Positions 62,155-64,000 of a stretch of 64,000 nt of DNA are shown piece after piece. Origin of the DNA: Odontocerum albicorne (lineage: Eukaryota; Arthropoda; Insecta; Trichoptera; Odontoceridae). Within the stretch, counting starts at the first letter, position 1; each line of letters starts with the position of its first letter. The position numbers and the translations under genes were made by a program. The stretch covers positions 11,557,606 to 11,621,605 of the forward strand of contig OX463859.1 in assembly GCA_949825065.1 (NCBI GenBank), given 5' to 3'. Under the pieces are notes generated by a model. The model did no database searches and was not told the origin of the DNA. It saw nothing but the letters and a program-made list of their open reading frames with translations.

Positions 62155-63574
62155 ATGAACGGCAAAGTGTTGTGTTTCTTTGGATTGGCCCTTTTGGGTT
62201 TAGCTGCTGGGCAGCCAGCCAAGCCTGCATTCTGGAAGGGAACTCCAATGGACGAGATGGTGGAAGAGATGAGATCTGGATGTTCTGGAAATGATGCTGT
62301 TGCCTGCATGAAGTTCAAAGTCATGTCTCTGCTGGACACCATCTTCAAGAAGGATTCTTACCAGGTGCTTAAAAAAAAACAAATATTGGAGCAGTGTTAT
62401 TAATAATCAAAACCAAAGTGAAAACTGAGATAAATATTTAATTTACCCCTAAGTATTTGTTTATTCGTTGAACAAGTATCATCGAGAATTTTACAAAAAA
62501 ACAATCAACATTTTTCAAATACTCTTTTCCATAAATTTAAAATAAAATATTTTTTAATCCATTTAACGTTAACATTTTCACAACATGCTTCACTTTTTAT
62601 TCATTCTCATTTATTTCTTAAATACAAGCTCTGGTTTTTATTCATTCTCATTTATTTCTTAAATACAAGCTCTGGTTTTCACAGTTCAAGCGTATCAGCA
62701 ATATCTTCAATATAAATAATTTACCGATAATTTGTAAAAAAAAAAAACATCGTCTTATAAAATACAAACTATTAGAAACTATCGCTTGTCTTGCGTGGCC
62801 TAGTTGGTAAGACACCTCTTCCAGCTTGGGGGTTGCGGGTTCGATTCCAGTTAGTGCCGAGGTTTTTTGAAAAGGGTTCCAATCTATTTTTCACTTGAGA
62901 CTTGTTAAACACATTTTCATTGAATGGAAGAAATTGCCACATAGCAATAGACTTGCCAGGTTGTATCGTATACAACTAAAGTCTAATGTAATACAATATT
63001 GATAATAATTATTTTTTGCTTAGTATTCTGGTGGGATTAATAATATTTCATTAATCCTCAGTCTTATAAAGAATATTCAGAGAAAAAGATTTTAAATAGA
63101 CTCCAATAAATAAAATAAAAGTCTTTCTACAAACTTCTATTTCTTTCACAGGTTTCCGAAACCGTTGAAGTAGTCCGAAACAACTACAATGGAAACGACC
63201 TCACTGGCAGATCTGCATCCGGAGACTTCGTTGATGTTATCGAAAACTACATCCAGACCCACGATGTCACCTTCAAGCTGCCTCTTGGAGGAGCTAAGGT
63301 CACCGTCAGCCCGAGGAACTTGGAAGATGAAGAGCTCAACCTCAATGTCAAGTTCGCCGAAGAAGAAGAGTCAAGGAGCTCAGGTGTTGAGCCACGCAAG
63401 TCCAAGCTGAAGAAGATCATCGTCCCAATCCTGGTCTTCGTCCTCCTCAAGGCCATGACTCTGGTGCCTTTGGCTTTGGGAGTCCTCGGACTGAAGGCCT
63501 GGAACGCCCTTCAGCTGTCATTCTTCTCCTTCGTCGTGTCTGTTGCCCTCGCCATTTTCCAGCTTTGCAAGAAG
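62155..63574 (+). CDS. Osiris-family (DUF1676) protein, exons 1-2, 3' partial
   Basis: Osiris proteins are insect-specific secretory or endosomal membrane proteins linked to cuticle formation. Exon 1 is 62155-62364 (70 codons) and exon 2 is 63152-63574 (141 codons). The junctions are cag|gtgctt, ttctttcacag|gtttcc and aag|gtaggt, all in phase 0, giving 211 residues so far. Residues 1-19 form a signal peptide ([16 protein letters not shown]). C43 and C51 are the paired cysteines that open the Osiris domain ([14 protein letters not shown]), followed by [13 protein letters not shown]. Residues 157-158 (KK) precede two hydrophobic segments at about 159-185 ([12 protein letters not shown]...[13 protein letters not shown]) and 188-208, the family's usual C-terminal hydrophobic region. 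The last exon or exons, where the family has Tyr-rich sequence, lie outside the window. Exon base composition is clearly richer in G+C than its surroundings. I do not assign a paralogue number. Confidence 0.93.
62595..62679 (+). repeat. 41-bp tandem duplication in intron 1
   Basis: The phrase tattcattctcatttatttc, continuing through aaatacaagctctggtttt, occurs twice back to back (62598-62638 and 62639-62679) without mismatch, so the duplication is recent. Confidence 0.93.
62783..63005 (+). mobile_element. tRNA-derived SINE with LINE-like tail
   Basis: The head has RNA polymerase III promoter boxes: A box tggcctagttgg (62796-62807) and B box ggttcgattcc (62838-62848), 42 bases apart as in tRNA genes. 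The head does not fold into an intact tRNA. The body follows, then a tail segment at 62925-62967 that matches the LINE 3' end at 50620-50662 at about 34 of 43 positions, with most differences being transitions. It ends in ataat-type simple sequence near 62990-63005. It lies in the sense orientation inside the Osiris intron. Exact ends are uncertain because no clear target duplication was found. Confidence 0.85.
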
Positions 63575-64000
63575 GTAGGTTGAATAATATCTATTTTGAA
63601 ATCCTATTTAAAAACAAACGAAATTCCCGTGTTTCAGTACCCGAATATTTAAAGACAATATTGTATCCCTGCAATGATCTTAAAAAAAACCGAATTAATG
63701 ATTCGGATACGTTGAAGGGTACCATAGGAAAGAAAAAAAAACACTTTTCTTATAACCGTGATATTTCAAAAATAACAAATATAATAATTTATATTTTGAG
63801 ACAACTATATAATACATTCCATTATTTGAAAAATGCCACAAATTGAATAGCTGTTGTATTTATTTGATTTAACTTATTATAATAACATCGTTTGCCTATG
63901 AATATGATTTCAAATAAATATAAAAAAAGTTAAAATATGCATTCTACCAAAATATTACATTTACATAAAAAAAATAATTCTACTAACATTAAAAAAATCA
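63575..64000 (+). other. Osiris intron 2 (5' part)
   Basis: The donor gtaggt is at 63575. The rest of the window is AT-rich without recognisable coding sequence; the next exon must lie beyond 64000. Confidence 0.7.

Larger units (their letters stand above)
62365..63151 (+). other. Osiris intron 1
   Basis: This 787-bp intron runs from gtgctt to ttctttcacag. It holds a 41-bp tandem duplication (about 62595-62679) and a SINE (about 62783-63005), both outside the splice signals. The remainder is AT-rich. Confidence 0.88.

Noticed and set aside
62783..62860. Functional tRNA gene
   Set aside because: The A and B boxes are present, but the acceptor and anticodon stems do not pair and a SINE body and tail follow.
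63637..63652. Very short terminal Osiris exon after tttcag near 63637
   Set aside because: It would add only four residues before a stop and would lack the usual C-terminal sequence of the family; the acceptor is weak.

Overview
The window is nuclear DNA of an insect. The strongest evidence is the 5' part of an Osiris-family gene at the right end; this family is restricted to insects. The rest is repetitive: a long AT-rich satellite array plus many decayed arthropod-type transposable elements (piggyBac, three mariner-type elements, several LINE families, a tRNA-derived SINE and fold-back elements). I cannot name the species. Nothing here is bacterial, and there is no CRISPR array and no rRNA gene.

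Layout. (1) 1-40522: a tandem array of a ~1955-bp higher-order repeat (HOR) built from about six ~325-bp monomers. Every unit carries an inverted ~185-bp segment and a near-perfect 43-bp palindrome at the inversion joint. Four units have abnormal length, and the differences fall close to one or two monomers. (2) 40523-42739: a piggyBac-like element with matching TIRs and TTAA duplications, inserted cleanly in the satellite; its transposase gene is broken by frameshifts. (3) 42740 to about 47360: the diverged edge of the satellite, mostly older dimeric monomers with one isolated HOR-like block at 44.1-44.7 kb. (4) 47360-61330: a TE graveyard with LINE fragments on both strands, a nearly intact mariner (50783-52101), a 48-bp minisatellite that expanded inside a LINE remnant (52915-53512), a fold-back mariner derivative (54515-55455), a further mariner-type transposase tail (56366-56638), a fold-back MITE-like element (60664-60872), and LINE and fold-back insertions nested in a local tandem repeat. 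(5) 62040-64000: the Osiris gene, with a TATA box and initiator in canonical spacing, exon 1 (62155-62364), intron 1 carrying a SINE, exon 2 (63152-63574), and a following intron that runs off the window.

Only the Osiris gene looks like a functional host gene. The mariner is the only transposon close to coding-intact, with one early stop and an in-frame palindromic insertion. The theme linking otherwise unrelated repeats is inverted duplication on several scales: the inverted segment in every satellite unit, small perfect snap-back palindromes inside the mariner and piggyBac genes and a satellite monomer, and 100-220-bp arms in two fold-back elements. The SINE in the Osiris intron shares its 3' tail with the LINE end at 50.6 kb, which suggests a SINE-LINE partnership in this genome.
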